Of a DNA stretch of 64,000 nucleotides, positions 23,361-36,969 are shown piece after piece. The translations under genes and the position numbers were made by a program. Below the pieces are notes generated by a model. The model worked only from the letters and a program-made list of their open reading frames with translations. It did no database searches and was not told where the DNA came from. The number at the start of each line of letters is the position of its first letter. Position 1 is the stretch's first letter. Source of the DNA: Styela clava (Eukaryota; Chordata; Ascidiacea; Stolidobranchia; Styelidae); contig NC_135250.1 in assembly GCF_964204865.1 (NCBI RefSeq), positions 13,144,001-13,208,000 on the forward strand. Reading direction: 5' to 3'.

Positions 23361-26300
23361 ATGGTTCAATACTTCACACTCGTTTTGAGTACGCTCTTCT
23401 GTGTTATTTCGTTTTCATCTGCATTTAACGGTGAGTTTTTTTTTAATTTTGTGTAAAAACTACTTTAAAAGTAGCTGAAAAATCCATTTTTCATGTATTA
23501 CATGCTGTTCACAGTTTTGCTACAATTCAAGCGCCGTATTCAATGAACTGCTAAACTATTAATTCATCTCTTATTAAAATGATTCATTACTTTGCGGAGT
23601 AAAATTATTATGCAATATATGACAGCAGGTGATAATGTAGATACTGGGGTTAAGGTATAGGAATATTTTTTGTTTTTTATTAGATACGAAGTAGACATAT
23701 GGATTGTTTCGTAGTTATGTTGTTTTTGTTGAAATTCTTCTTCATTATCTTGTTTTAATATAAAAATCCCCTTTCCCATAACTACTTGATCAATTAATTT
23801 GAAATTTTCAGGGGTTCAAGATTGCATTTTTTGCTAGATGGTTATTATTTATATTTGCATGAAAAAGTTCTGTGGAATCTATGAGTTTCGTTTTTTTTTG
23901 GTTGTCTTCAATGATGTGATCGCAATTAAAAATTGCGCATATTTTCGCGTTCGCGTTTGCGATCCGATGGTCAAGCGAGGTTGTAAAGACTGCGGTACCG
24001 ATAGTTTACTGGAACAGATTTCATACCCAAACTACTTCGTTTCGACTTTCGTACCCATATATTTGAGCATTGCTAACTTGTAGTTATCATTGTTCTGCAA
24101 GATCGAATATTTCAAGAGATGAGAGAAAATTTGTTTGCTTCAATTAATGTATAATGATATAATGAATAAATCAATATTAAATTAATCAAGTGTAATTATT
24201 GATCAAGTTTCCGAAGCTTCAATTTCCTGGTTTTTAAAAATGTGATATTACTCAATTTCTTCTACTATAACTATTGTGCTAATTCCACCTTGATTTCTAA
24301 AATTAGAATCAACTTTCTGCTTTTGTAATATTTCACATTTCAGAGGAAAATTCTTTGAATTATTATCGCACATTATTAAATTAAAGCGTCGAGGAATTTA
24401 AAAATTATTAGTTTTTTTTTCAATAATTAGAACATTTTGCAATCTTAAAATTTCATTGTTAGTATAGGAAATAATTGATATAACTCAAAATATTGAGTTG
24501 ATTTATACATTCAACAAAATAATAAAAAAAATCGTATTAGAATTTAATTGAAATAAGTTAAATTATTCTTTTCCTATTTGAATTGCATCAAATCTGTAAT
24601 TTATGAATTTCAATTCTATTTCTATTCAATACCTGCAGCAGAGTAATTTAATTGTTTTTAACGAATAAATCAATATTACCTAATTTAAAATACATGAATT
24701 TTGCAAGACAGCCAACATAATTATGTTGACATGCAATATTAAACACAATACAAGTTATTTATGAAAAAACAATTGACGTCAAAGTAATTTAGAATACAAA
24801 AGGCAAATATATTCTAGTGACGATGGGATGACAAATAGTATTTGTCATTTGTAATTTGGCATATTTAAAAAGATTTGTATTACTATTTATTTAACACTAT
24901 TATAGCCATAAATGACATAAAAAAATAACCGGAAATGTCACTAGCCAAGTAATAACAATTATAGATTGATTTCAGCTACTTATGAAAGGGCAAAGCCATT
25001 TTTTATATTATGTTTACGTGAACACAATGAATTGCGCCATTGTCGGATCTATTTCATAGGTATTCAGGTCATAATTCAATCAATAACAATTAACATGTAA
25101 GTTACATATTTTTCATTCAACAAGACGTGACCTTAACGTATTGTGATAGACTTTCACAAAAAATCATGTGATGTGACTTAAAAATATCTGACCTTATAAA
25201 AGTTTCATAGCCAATAATTTATCAAGGTACGATTTATCTCGTATGTCTCCAACAATGATATACATACGTGTTAAAAATTAACATTAACTTCCGTATTTTA
25301 TTACACCATGTGGCAAACCAGATTAATTATGAAGCCAACATGAAACAACTGCCAAATTTTGCAAACGGAAAAGAATCCATCTGCAAATTTTTCAGAAAAA
25401 TATTTTTATCGTTATCAAAATATATCGACCTTTGATTTCAGTTACACGGGGAATTTTTCTATTAGATATAGTTGATTTTACGTGAAGTTGCCATTAAAAT
25501 TTATCATATTTTTTTTCAATGGTTTCCTTGCTATATAATTGCTTTGCATAACAAGACTATTGATTATGAGGTAATCACGATTAACATTAGTGTGGTTACA
25601 TTATTTCCAGATTTCCGGACACTCCCATCTAACGGAATCCGATTAGACAACAAATTTTGAGACACTGTTACGAAATTAGATAGTAAAATGACCTATTTTT
25701 AATTTGTGCTATTAATATTAGACGCACATGACTGTGTGGGCGAAAATGCAACATCATAAAATTAAGTCACAATAATATAAAGACCACGAATGTGCGAGGC
25801 TCGGCATACAATTGCCCGTAGACAAAATGAATAAGAGAATAGTGTCATATGAATGTAAAGTATGGCTTTAACTATTTTTTACGCTCAAGTTTTTAATATT
25901 TTGAAACACTATAATGTTTTATTCGTTTTGTGGGGATTTGCTTAATATGTATATATAATCAATATTTATTTCACTATAAAAATTTGACGATATACACAAT
26001 ATTTTAACATTTGAAAAACCAACCTGATTGCTCAGCTTTGACTGACAGGTGAAAGCTCCCTCAACACCACCAAAATATATTTAATCAATATGAATTTATT
26101 AAATTTTTCGTGTTTTTCAATATCAAATTTTTTTCACAGGTGGCGTATGTTACCGACAGACTGATCGCGACACATATAAAGTATCTTGCACATGTTTTGG
26201 AAAAAAAGCAACGTGGGAGGCTTGCACGGTATTTCTATTGATAATTATTATATGCCAAAGGGCATGTGTGATTAAACAGAGTATATTATTATTATTTCCT

Positions 26301-29300
26301 TTGCGTTTAAAATATAAATGAAACTAAAAGATTTTAATCGTAAAGTTTCAATTTGAACGGAGTTTGACATTTACAAGTTCATTTGGTTAGGAATATAAAA
26401 CTTTAAAAGAGAACGTGTCACCAAAACTAGGCCATCGACGAGCTAATCATACCGCGCTCTAATTTCCTTTGTCATCAGTTTTCAACTAGACTAGACGACG
26501 AAAGGGGTTAGGAGGAAAACTATTTTCCTTACTTTTGATCATTATTATAATGCAATTGAAGATCTTGGTTTCAACAAGGTATAAATTCGTTTAAGAACAA
26601 TTAGGAAAAAAACTCTTTTCGTACGTTGAAAACTGTTGATGAAAAAGTAAGTTCAACAAACACTCTTTAGTAAATCACATGTAAAAAGAGTTGCAATTAA
26701 AAATTGAAATCATATTCCGAAAGATGTCCGATTTGACGTTTATCGCGTTTCAATTTCCTGTGTTTAATTACTTTGCTTAAATTTATTTATTTTGCGTTCA
26801 GGAAACAACCAACGAACTTAAAGTTGAACCGAATGGTAAGTAAATATTTATCATACTTTGAAATGCGTAGCAATTGTGATGAGTCATTCAGTTGATGATA
26901 AAACGTAATGAAATTTATAGGCCTTGGGATACATTGACTTGTATTTATTACAACATAATTGATTGAATTCAATTTGACTTATTCAATCCTGGGAAATAAA
27001 ATTAAATATGTTCTGAGCACATTTCATTCGGGATGGCAAAAAATATACTTTGTATATATAATTAGTTACATTTTTTTAGGTGAGATATGCTTTGAGTACT
27101 CAAATAATGAAGCTAATATGATGGGATGCCGCTGTCCATCTAAAGGACTTACTCTATACAGCGATTACAAGGTAATATTTATAGTATTTATTTATGATTT
27201 TTAAAATCGATTTCATATTTCAATTATATAATAAACTTCTATCCAATCCATTACGGCACAATATTGAAACTACTGTCAGAATAACGAATATAAAAGTGTG
27301 ACATAAAAAAAAATCATACTTCTATTGCATTATAATTGTCCATTTACAAAGGTTCTTTCAAATTATTAAAATGATTAAACTTTTTAGGCAACAACAGTCA
27401 GTCTGCAAAAGCGACCTTCTGGTGAGTTCCGTTTCATTACTTTATTCAGGTTTCTCAGAAATATTTGAAATGGAATAAATTAATGACAATTTGTAAACTT
27501 TGTTTTCCATTGTATATTATATTATCATAATCTAGATTTTAAAATATTTTCAAAGGAGGAACGTGTCTTGCTTTTTTCAATGACGTCAGAAAAAGGATGG
27601 AATGCAATTGTGACTTAGAGGGTGTAGATCCTTCTCGATTCAAGGTGAGTAATATTTGCAACGATTGGTATGCTTTATAGTAACTCGATTGCTTTTATAA
27701 GTAAACAATTCTATACTTTAATTTTCACAACAGAAGTCTACATTAGAAGTCATCACTGGCCCTCCACAAAGATCGGGTTTCTTACCCGGAGAAGCAATGG
27801 AAGGCGGGAAAGGTATAGTAACTAATTTAAAGTTTTATACCAATAACATTGTATGCCTTAACTTGTGTTATGCGGTGTTATCTAAATAACTAAAAAAGTT
27901 TAGCAAGCGAATAACTTCTCAGGAAACATACTTACTAATAAATAAATTATTATAATTATTGCACGACACATCTCTCATAATCAATCTTAGGCATTGTATA
28001 AGTATTATATCATGCATTGAGCTAAATTGAATATAATATTTATATAAATGTCATACACTGACTAAATAAATGTATACCAACATTGGAATCCAATTTTATA
28101 TCTTGTTTCAGCAACCGGACTCTGCTTTCGTGAAAAGAATAGAAACACCGGAAAACAAATTTGCATTTGCTACGGTATTGCAGCTTCAGCTTCAACTTGT
28201 GGAGTGAGTGACTTTTTTAATGGTTTTTATTGGGATTTATTTTATCAAAAACTGATTACATTACTTTCATATTTTTTGCTCAGTTGGACATCATGGAAAT
28301 GCTGCTTAAACCACCAGGTGAAATATTATTTCGTTATTTATGTTTCTGTTAACGCTAATAAATATATATACATATTATGGCGCTTTGGGAATTGAATTTT
28401 TTTCTTTGGATTATAATCATTTTAAAGTATTTCCAAGATTTTTTGAATATGAAAGTATATTTTAAACTTTTAATAAAATTAATTTGGACATCATGTTTTG
28501 AGTATTTAATATAATTCGTTTTACTCTTGATCATTTTTGTATTAAATGCAAAGTAACGCTAATAAATATATATACATATTATGGCGCTTTGGGAATTGAA
28601 TTTTTTTCTTTGGATTATAATCATTTTAAAGTATTTCCAAGATTTTTTGAATATGAAAGTATATTTTAAACTTTTAATAAAATTAATTTGGACATCATGT
28701 TTTGAGTATTTAATATAATTCGTTTTACTCTTGATCATTTTTGTATTAAATGCAAAGTAATACAATGAATGTGGTTTGCTGTTGAGCTAAATTCAGTATT
28801 TCAATTTCAGGTGGGGTATGCTTCGAGCAATCGAATTTTCTTACAAGAAAAGCAGAGTGCATTTGTCCATTGTTTGGAATTTCATTTGACAGTTGTAAGG
28901 TAGGGCATATTAATTTTGATTGTTTATTTTATTACTCACTTACCTGATATCTTTTGATGATTACAACTGATGTCTTATACCCAAACCTTCACAGAGAACA
29001 ACGCTGATTATAGGAGAGCCAATACCGCCTGCGGTTCCTACAAGAGGACCGACAATTCCAAGTATTACTGTTCGACAAAGGCCAAAGTTTGTGGTATGTA
29101 TCTAACAAATATATTCATCATTTTAGCTTCACAATTTAGACGTAAAAGGCCATCGTCTGGTACTAAGAAATAATTCATAAATTTATAACTGTGAATTTTA
29201 ATTATTCAAAAGAGCAAATTAAATTATTTTATACAGCTTGGAAATATACAATGCAATCCCGATCCATGTAAGAACAATGGGGAGTGCAATCCCGTCCCAA

Positions 29301-31742
29301 ATTCGAACGATTTCTTCTGTCGATGCCGAGAACGCTTTCATGGAAAATACTGTGAAGTGAGTATTCATTCAGCTGTAGATATTCGTAGCGGTTCAGAAAA
29401 AAAGATTAAAATATCAGTCAACGAAACAATATTTAAGAATCAATGATAGTTGTGTAAATAATAAATAATCTCAGTCAATAACATATGTGCCTAACTTTCT
29501 CATTTACAACCTTAAAATATAAATTTAGGAGACACTAGCATTTCATAGTGGGAGTTAAAATTGAAGCCAAAAGTTCTTTTCGACTTGACGGGTACTGAAA
29601 AGAACTCATTATATATATATGTTTATCGAAGTTATCTTCAAATATAAAATGGTATAGGACTTGAAACTGGGGTATTCAATATTAAGTTTTGGGAAATTTT
29701 ATATATATTTAAATAATTCAATCTATGTTTTTTAGAAATCCGATTTTCTTCTGCCAATTACTATGGTAAGTACACACATTTTATAAATTACCTTATATAT
29801 ATATAATACACTGCAGTTGAGAATTGTTCATAAAAAAGAATTCCATAAATCAACACCCAGATGCCTTGAATATAAAATAGTAACTGTTTCAAATTAATTT
29901 TATTGCGGTTTCATTTGAAAAAATCTCAAAATAGCTCAGTGTATTCAGTTGATATCTACCTGGACAGTAAGCAAGTCAAAAAAACTTGTTTACATCCAAA
30001 TAGTATGTGTTGAAAACGCTTATTTTATTTGCGTAATTACTTTATTTAACCTATGCTATTTTCAACTCTAGTACTGAAAGTTTTTACATATCCGCAATAA
30101 ATTTGTGTAATCGATTTTTAATATCAAAATGACGAGTTTAATAATAAAACTACATTATTATCACCTCAACAGAGAAATCCTTGTTTACCAAACCCATGCC
30201 GAAACCAAGGCACATGCTCAAGAGTTGTAGGATCTCAAAAGCACACTTGTACATGCAAAAGAGGATACGGTGGTGTGAAATGTGAGGTAATGATTGCAAA
30301 ATTGATACCATTGTTGTGCTCAAACATTATAGAACGTTGATAAATTTTTAGATAGATCATTTTATATTATACGACTATTATACGCGCAACGACTAATTGA
30401 ACCTTTCTTTTTAGAAAACTATTTCAACTTCACAACTATTTGCGAATGGTCGAACACTCTTCACACGGCCCAAAAAAGTAAGTTTAGCAAAACGGTTTCA
30501 AATGCTTTATGTTTTTAAATAAAATAATGATATATATGACGTGACCATTTCATTTCGAGACGCTCGGTTTAGATGCATATCAAATAGACATGTATTCCTC
30601 TACTTAAGATGCAAATCATGGTTGTAATTTTTTCTACAAATATTTCAACAATAATACATAGACCGGCCTTTTGAAATTATTATAATGATTTATTCGTATT
30701 TATTTATAATGATAACGATTTATTCGTAATTTCAGGGACAATATTTATGTTTCCCGAATCCATGCCAAAATAGTGGTATTTGCTATAGACAAAGATCAGC
30801 ACAAGGAAAATACAACAAGTTGTTTTGTAAATGTAGAAATGCATATGTTGGAGAATATTGTGAAGTAAGTCACTAAATACATCCAAAGCCAGAACGATAA
30901 CAAAATTGCCTGCTGTAAAGCATGAGCTACGTCGTATGATAATTCCCAACAAAAAATATAGTTACAACTAGAATATTTATCATAAAATTTATTACATTAT
31001 TGCAATGGTGATCTTGTGATAACAACCAAACAAGAAAGCGATCGGAGACCGCCGACTTATCGAACTAGCGGCGTGTATCCTTCGCTATGACTCAATAGTG
31101 ACACCGCGTGTCCCATCACTAATTAATTAATAACTCGCTAATTATACGAAATAATTCATCCAAAACCAATAGGCTTCTGGTCCAAGATTTGATGAATGCA
31201 GATTTGTGAGAAATTGTGTAACATTCGAAAGTGTCCAGCAGACAGAAAGACAGACAAATACCTATCAACATACTTACCGATCAAGATCGATAAGTAATAA
31301 CTTCATGACAGACAGCAAACACATAATTGTGAAACATACAGTCTACCACTTTCACACTATTGACAATAACTTGATTACCGTAAAGTTATTGAATTATTAA
31401 TAAAATGCCTTTAATACCATTTTTTCAGTTCAGAAAAAGTCTAGCAAATCCATGTAGACCTAATCCATGTAAAAATCGCGGAACGTGTGTCAGAAAAGCT
31501 GATGGCAAATACAAATGTAAATGCAAGAATAATTTCAAAGGAAAACATTGTCGTGTAAGTGTGTATTTTTTATATTACTAATTTTGTCATTTTGGCAGTG
31601 TGATTAAGCCGTAATACTTCGTTTTCAACAGGCAAGACCCGATCCATGTGTTCCCAACCCTTGTTCAAGTAAAACATTATGTGTACCACTACAAAAAGGA
31701 CATCTCTGTATCTCAACAAAACAATTGCAATCTATCGGCTGA
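23361..31742 (+). CDS. Secreted protein: five novel Cys modules plus five EGF repeats
   Basis: Eighteen exons: 23361-23430, 26140-26228, 26802-26835, 27080-27171, 27388-27421, 27556-27644, 27734-27812, 28112-28203, 28284-28317, 28811-28899, 28995-29093, 29237-29356, 29736-29765, 30173-30286, 30415-30477, 30736-30864, 31429-31554, 31632-31742. All phases agree, giving 1494 nt and 497 residues. A signal peptide (about 1-22) precedes five copies of a roughly 30-residue module, one per 89-92 bp exon (phase 1 to 0). Each has C, 12-14 residues, C-x-C, and often a fourth Cys. Linker exons (34 bp three times, 79 bp once, phase 0 to 1) separate them, mostly ending P-x-G. A proline-rich spacer (235-267) leads to EGF repeats at about 268-307, 318-355, 377-419 and 420-461 (six Cys each), and a last one (462-497) with four. 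No membrane segment is seen. It is probably an extracellular or mucus protein; function unknown. The modules faintly resemble half a fibronectin type I domain. Confidence 0.85.
23740..24083. repeat. Fragments of a dispersed repeat in intron 1 of the EGF-repeat gene
   Basis: The right part (about 24030-24072) repeats the 'aaactacttcgtttcgactt' and 'cccatatatttgagcattgc' blocks also found at 16990-17060. The boundaries are unclear. Confidence 0.45.
28350..28757. repeat. 204-bp perfect tandem duplication in an intron of the EGF-repeat gene
   Basis: The block starting TAACGCTAATAAATATAT at 28350 is repeated with a period of 204 bases from 28554, apparently without mismatch through to about 28757. 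It lies between exon 9 and exon 10 and changes no coding sequence. Confidence 0.88.
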
Positions 31743-32052
31743 ACGGGTAAGGTGGATAAAAATATATTTTAGGTATAGAGTTTATGTGCTAAATTTGATG
31801 ATACGATAAAATTAATGCGAGCATCTTTGAATTCGGAAAGAGGCATCATAATTTAATTCAATTTATTTTGCTAACTTTTGTCCGGGTTGAAGATATAAAA
31901 TCGCAGATTTAAAATAATATATATATATTCTTTTAAGATTGATGCCAGTGACGTTCAACAGTTGATCAAACAAGATGTTGTATTTTTTTTTTATTATTAT
32001 AAACTGCCTTTTAGATTGACTCTTTTCTTTTGAATGTTGTTCATGTTTAAAC

Positions 32053-32058
32053 AATAAA
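32053..32058 (+). terminator. Poly(A) signal of the EGF-repeat gene
   Basis: AATAAA lies about 310 bases after the TGA stop at 31740-31742 and is the first strong hexamer in that stretch. Confidence 0.45.
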
Positions 32059-32663
32059 AGTTCAAAAAACTATGTTATGATTTTTTTTCATTTGTTTATT
32101 AGCGTGCTGACTTATAGGCAAAGTCTGTTCGCCAGAATAACGATATCCAGGATGTCTGGGTGATAATCATCTTTAAAAAGATCAAAGAATCCATTTCACA
32201 TCAAATGTAGTAAACAAATGTGCATTGCTTTATTATCAGATAGTATTTTTATGAGTATGTTTTAAATATGTAAGGCTTTGGTTTCTGCTCTGTGGCCTCC
32301 CAGACACATCTCTCTTTTTCGTAATCTATCATTCCAAAAATGACATAGCGACGTTCGAATTAAATCGTATATACAAATCATCTTGATAAAACTATTAATG
32401 AATATTATAACATGTATCTTTATTCTGGTACAAGCGTATCAGTTCAATCGCTTTTGCGTCGCAAAGAATGTATCTTCGAGGCTATGAAACTGGTTTGATG
32501 CCACCCACGTCGAGGCCTCCACTATGCCTTAGTGTGTACTTTCATATTAGGATGTGAGAACAAAAGTGAAAGACATCTTTCAATTTAAACGAATATATTT
32601 TCAACATAAACTAATTGAAAAAGAAACTATAATTGTTCAAATCTAATTTAATAAATTCCAAAA

Positions 32664-32891
32664 TCAGGTGCATTGCCTACCCTGATACCGAACTAACATG
32701 GCTGCTACGTACACATAAAAACATAAAAAGACGAAAAGAAATAAACCAAAAAACCCATCGCTGGAATCAGAATTTTTTTCGTCTTCCACCAACATGAAAG
32801 TACAGTTCGTTGAATTTGATAGCTTCTTGTTTTCTGAATTCCAATCGAAAGCTTCTGTGAGGTTGGTACAGTTGGGGGTTTTCATTATCAT
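32664..32891 (-). CDS. Possible small single-pass membrane glycoprotein
   Basis: A reverse-strand frame starts at an ATG near 32891 (M-I-M-K-T-P-N) and ends with a stop at 32664, giving about 75 residues. The N-terminal half has four N-glycosylation sequons (N-C-T, N-L-T, N-S-T, N-C-T) and an acidic stretch. A strongly hydrophobic segment (G-F-F-G-L-F-L-F-V-F) follows, then R-Y-Q-G-R-Q-C-T. A glycosylated outside, a single helix and a short basic inside resemble KCNE-type potassium channel subunits in topology only; no KCNE motif is definite. The end reads CAGG then GTAGGC, so it could splice to a further exon. It may be a chance frame. Confidence 0.38.
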   Translation of the reverse strand: MIMKTPNCTNLTEAFDWNSENKKLSNSTNCTFMLVEDEKNSDSSDGFFGLFLFVFLCFYVYVAAMLVRYQGRQCT

Positions 32892-35800
32892 CGCTTTGTT
32901 AGAAGCTGAAGTCTGCTTCACATCAAAGAATACAGTCTCTTTTCTTCGTTATGTTTTCTACACACGAAGAAGAGTTGCTTGAATGAAACTCACAGTTTTT
33001 CGTAACAGCAAGAGACAGTAATTCTACCCAATAGTCCTCGAGGGACAAATTTCTTCAAAATGTGGCAAACAGATTGTGCAACCTAGGACTGAATAATACA
33101 TCTCAAAACAATTACCATATATATATATATCATATTTTAACTATGTTTGTGCCTCTCTATTAACTATTGATCTATTTATTATTCATCACGCTATAGAAAA
33201 CAAGCAAGGATTGTCAGGCCATTATAATATCATAGTTTACTATATAAGCTTATTGATCAGTAAAATAATTACACGTACAATTCTCAATCATATTATTTTC
33301 CTGTGGTCGAAGCAAACAAATACTTATGTATAATGATACCAACGCTTTTGAACAAAATTATTTTCAGGGAGTCATAAATAATGCACACGTAAACCAAAAC
33401 CCTGTGACGTTTGATGGACGAAATGAACAGAAGGTAAATCTCCTAGTAGCTCTGTTTTGAGTACAATAAATACCTACACGCCTTATTGTTACTTCATATT
33501 GATTAACGACTAAATATCGAGTTTGGCTTAGCATCATAGCTATTCTGGAAGAAGATATTCGAATTCAATTGATCCATGCTCATGTGACGCGATATCGATA
33601 GTCATAAACTCTGTTCGGCCGTTTTCAAACCATTAAAAAAAGCATTGCTTCTTTCAAAAAAGAGAATTTGATTGTTAATATTTCTTCTTTCGGATACCAA
33701 TTCCAATATATATATATTTTTATCGAATACAATCAATGCGCATTAATAAACAATAAATAAATCAATAAAAATTATGGAGTAAAACAAAAGAAATATTTAT
33801 AACAGCCGGCAAATTTCTAAATTCTGTGGAGCAATTTAGTGAGCGACTCCTTGCTGCATAAAATATAACGTTATTTATAAGCCTAATTATATTTATTCAA
33901 TTCCAACAAAACATATGTAAATTACAAACAGAATACAGTAAAATGTAGAAACAGAATGATTAATGGAATATCTAAGACTGTAGCCAGCTCAATTTTTTTT
34001 TTTGCTCAACGACGTAATACGACGCTCACTCATGCTTTTTGCTCCAAACAAAGTCAGATAAAAGTAACCCCCGATATCTAACAATATCTTTAAGAATCGC
34101 CCTACAGACATACTTCGATGTGTAGAAATTATCTAAGACATATAAGTGCTCATTTGTATCTAGTTGGTTTGGTTCATTTGGTGAATAGATTATTGTTAGC
34201 AAGTCAGAAAAAGTCCGATTTACAGTAAATCGTTCAAGAATAGATCAAAATAGCGAAATTGAAAAATGTTGGCTTCTTTCGCTTATCTGGATACCAAATG
34301 TCACAATACCATATTGCGACCATTAGAATGTGGTGTAAATGAAAAAAAATCACAACAAGGTATTGCCGAAAAGCTTGAAATATTTACAATTAGCCTACAA
34401 CAAAACAAGGATTTCAAGGGGCGCTATCGCACATAGTAGATATTTCCATGCTCGTGATCTTAATTGGCTCGAATACCTTGTGGGGAGTAGACAAAGATAT
34501 CATGTTATTATCTTAAACAAATAAGTAGGAAAACAACATTACTTAACAATACCAATCGAAACACATCACAGATACAACTGACAATAGTACAGCGACAACA
34601 TATGATTTTAATATACATAACACACTATTGAAGCAAGTTGATTTATGAGCTAAGGTAATATTTCAACTTAGAATATCGCTTCAAGAGTTTTCTATATATT
34701 AATTCTGAAATAAATCGAATCATAAAGAAGTATTTCTCTTTGCAATCAAAGGAGAACTTTTTTCCGAATTTAGTGAATACTTATCAAATGACAAATAAAT
34801 AAGAAATGGACCATTTAATAAAATAATATGTAAATAACTAAATAAAAAGACATGGAAAGGACGTGTGTGTGTGTGTGGTATGAGAGTATATGGAGCTTTC
34901 AACAATTTAAGTCTTTTGCGCCAGACAATTTAAATCAAACTTTGTATATGCCTATAGTATTCTCTTGGTGGACTTCATAAAATCAACAAGAGCGGAGAAA
35001 ATGCTAGGGTTGCTTAAGATAGTTTTGAGTTGAAAATCAATGCCATAATTTCGGCATTTCATCTTTAGTAGCCTATGCGTCTTTCTATCTTCTAATGAGA
35101 AGATACTTGAAAGACGACTGCCTACTCTGAAAAAAGACTATTTGGTTGGCCAACAATAGAAATTTCAACAATTTCAATAACAAAGACAAGGTACATTAAT
35201 TGAATTGCAGTATGTGTAGTGTGTACCTAGTAAGGTCTATCCCCAAACGATATTCCGACCTTCCTTATCTTGGTTCCATCACGAGCTCGAGACTGCCCAT
35301 GTCAGCCAAGCGAATACGTCCCCTGCCAACTGGCCTCGGTCTTCCTCACATTCGTTTCCTGTCAGTGTACGTACTTGCTTAAGATATAAAAGTGTGGTAT
35401 GACGTATGATCGACACCCATATCTTTGCAAAGCTTGCGGAAGAGTCTAGTGCTGAGTACTGATCGTTCTATCGTTATGTGATAAATTCCGTAACAGTTGT
35501 TGTACATATCGGTATAATGGAACTACAACAGTTGTTAGTATGTTTTTAATTAATGTATACGAGTGCATCTCAATGTTTTTTTTTTAATTTTATTTATTGG
35601 ATTTTTATAAAATAAAACAATATTGCAATAAACAGTATCGATCAAAGTAAAAAAAAACAATAAATAACTATGACATTTCAGATCACTCTATACGTTGAAT
35701 TGCAATGAACCATTTACTCAGCCAGAATGTTTGCAACAGCAGTTTCAATCTAAATATGATACAAGAAAATCTCACATTATATCTATATATACCGTAGCAT

Positions 35801-36087
35801 ATAAGGATAATAAATAGACAAATAATATAAGAAAAACAAAAACGCAGTAGTCAGTTTACAGCAAAAAATCATATAAACTAAGGTTATATAAACAAATGCC
35901 ATTTTCTTTTGCGTATAAGAATTTTACCATTTTTTTATTGCTATATATTTCTCATCGTCACAAATGTCACAGATAAATTTATAAAAAACGTCAAAAACCG
36001 GTTCACGTTTATGGACCCGGTATCTATATATATACAGTATAAAGAACCGTGCACTCAATAGTATACAATTGAGAAGTTGTTTATCAG
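32892..36087. other. Intergenic, one orphan exon candidate
   Basis: No supported gene apart from the exon candidate at 33368-33433. A short GT microsatellite lies near 34862. A 60-codon frame at 35200-35382 has no support. Confidence 0.45.
33368..33433 (+). other. Orphan candidate coding exon
   Basis: Sixty-six bases (22 codons, open, phase 0 to 0) lie between a good acceptor (ATTATTTTCAG) and a donor (AAG then GTAAAT). It could be an alternative 3' exon of the EGF-repeat gene, whose late introns are phase 0, or chance. Confidence 0.28.
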
Positions 36088-36771
36088 TAGGGTTACCATA
36101 TTTTTTTACTTCAAAGCGGGACGCCTCTAGAGACACGACCGCTTAGCTGCAATCCTGTATCTTTACAGTTTTCAATTTTACTACATAGGCCTGAAGTTAA
36201 AGCCATCCCGGCTGTCTGCATTGACCATATTGTCATCGAGAGTTCATGCGCATATTCTTTGTCTAAATACCGGGTTTAGTTCGAAAAATAGAAAGGAATA
36301 GACGCTAACGATACAAATGATCCTGCTTCAGATTTTTTTATGTACAGCAAAAGGATTAAAGAATATTGAAATAGTCTGCTGTTTTCAAGCATTGAGAATT
36401 AACTTTTTCGCCCAAGCATGCTTTTCTGTAGAAAACATCTTCAAATAGGCGTTGTTCGATGTTGCATTCGCGTGAATGTCCGAACAGGACCAATTAGAAT
36501 TGATTTTACATGTGATACGTTCGCTAACAATGTTAGCGAGAAACAACGAAACAAACAAAATAACGCATTCACCTCCAGTAAGTAGGCTAGCGTTGCGCTA
36601 CACAGCAACAACGGTAACGAGAACATGTTCGTGTATTATGCTGGATGACTGAATGCCAAAGCGGGACTTTTGGCTGACTTGTCGGGACAAAACGCTAAAA
36701 AGTGGGACTTCTGGCTAACTTGTCGGGACGGCGGGACAAAACGCTAAAAAGCGGGACGTATGGTAAGCCTA
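36088..36771. mobile_element. Non-autonomous hAT-like element with TAGGGTTACC/GGTAAGCCTA ends
   Basis: It starts TAGGGTTACCATA and ends TATGGTAAGCCTA, its near-inverse. Flanks TTTATCAG (36080-36087) and TATATCAG (36772-36779) agree at 7 of 8 positions. A 'gacttgtcgggac...aaaacgctaaaaagcggg' unit is repeated near the right end. A truncated relative is at 8121-8605. Confidence 0.8.
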
Positions 36772-36889
36772 TATATCAGGAATGCTATCAAAGCCAATAA
36801 AACATTCATTGAGGAAAAGGTCAAAATCGAAGGTTTCAGTCTTAAACACAATCCACTGGTCTATCTCGGGTCAAAATTTACTAGTTACT

Positions 36890-36969
36890 CCACAATAAGA
36901 AAATAAATGTAGGATAGGATTTACATATTTATCCCGGGGGAGAGGAAAGCCGATAAGACGGCTTATTCA
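36890..36969. repeat. Left part of a dispersed repeat split by a transposon
   Basis: The sequence 'ataggatttacatatttatc' then 'gagaggaaagccgataagac' matches 62953-63012 in order. The remainder of the repeat resumes at 38757, after the inserted element. Confidence 0.6.
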
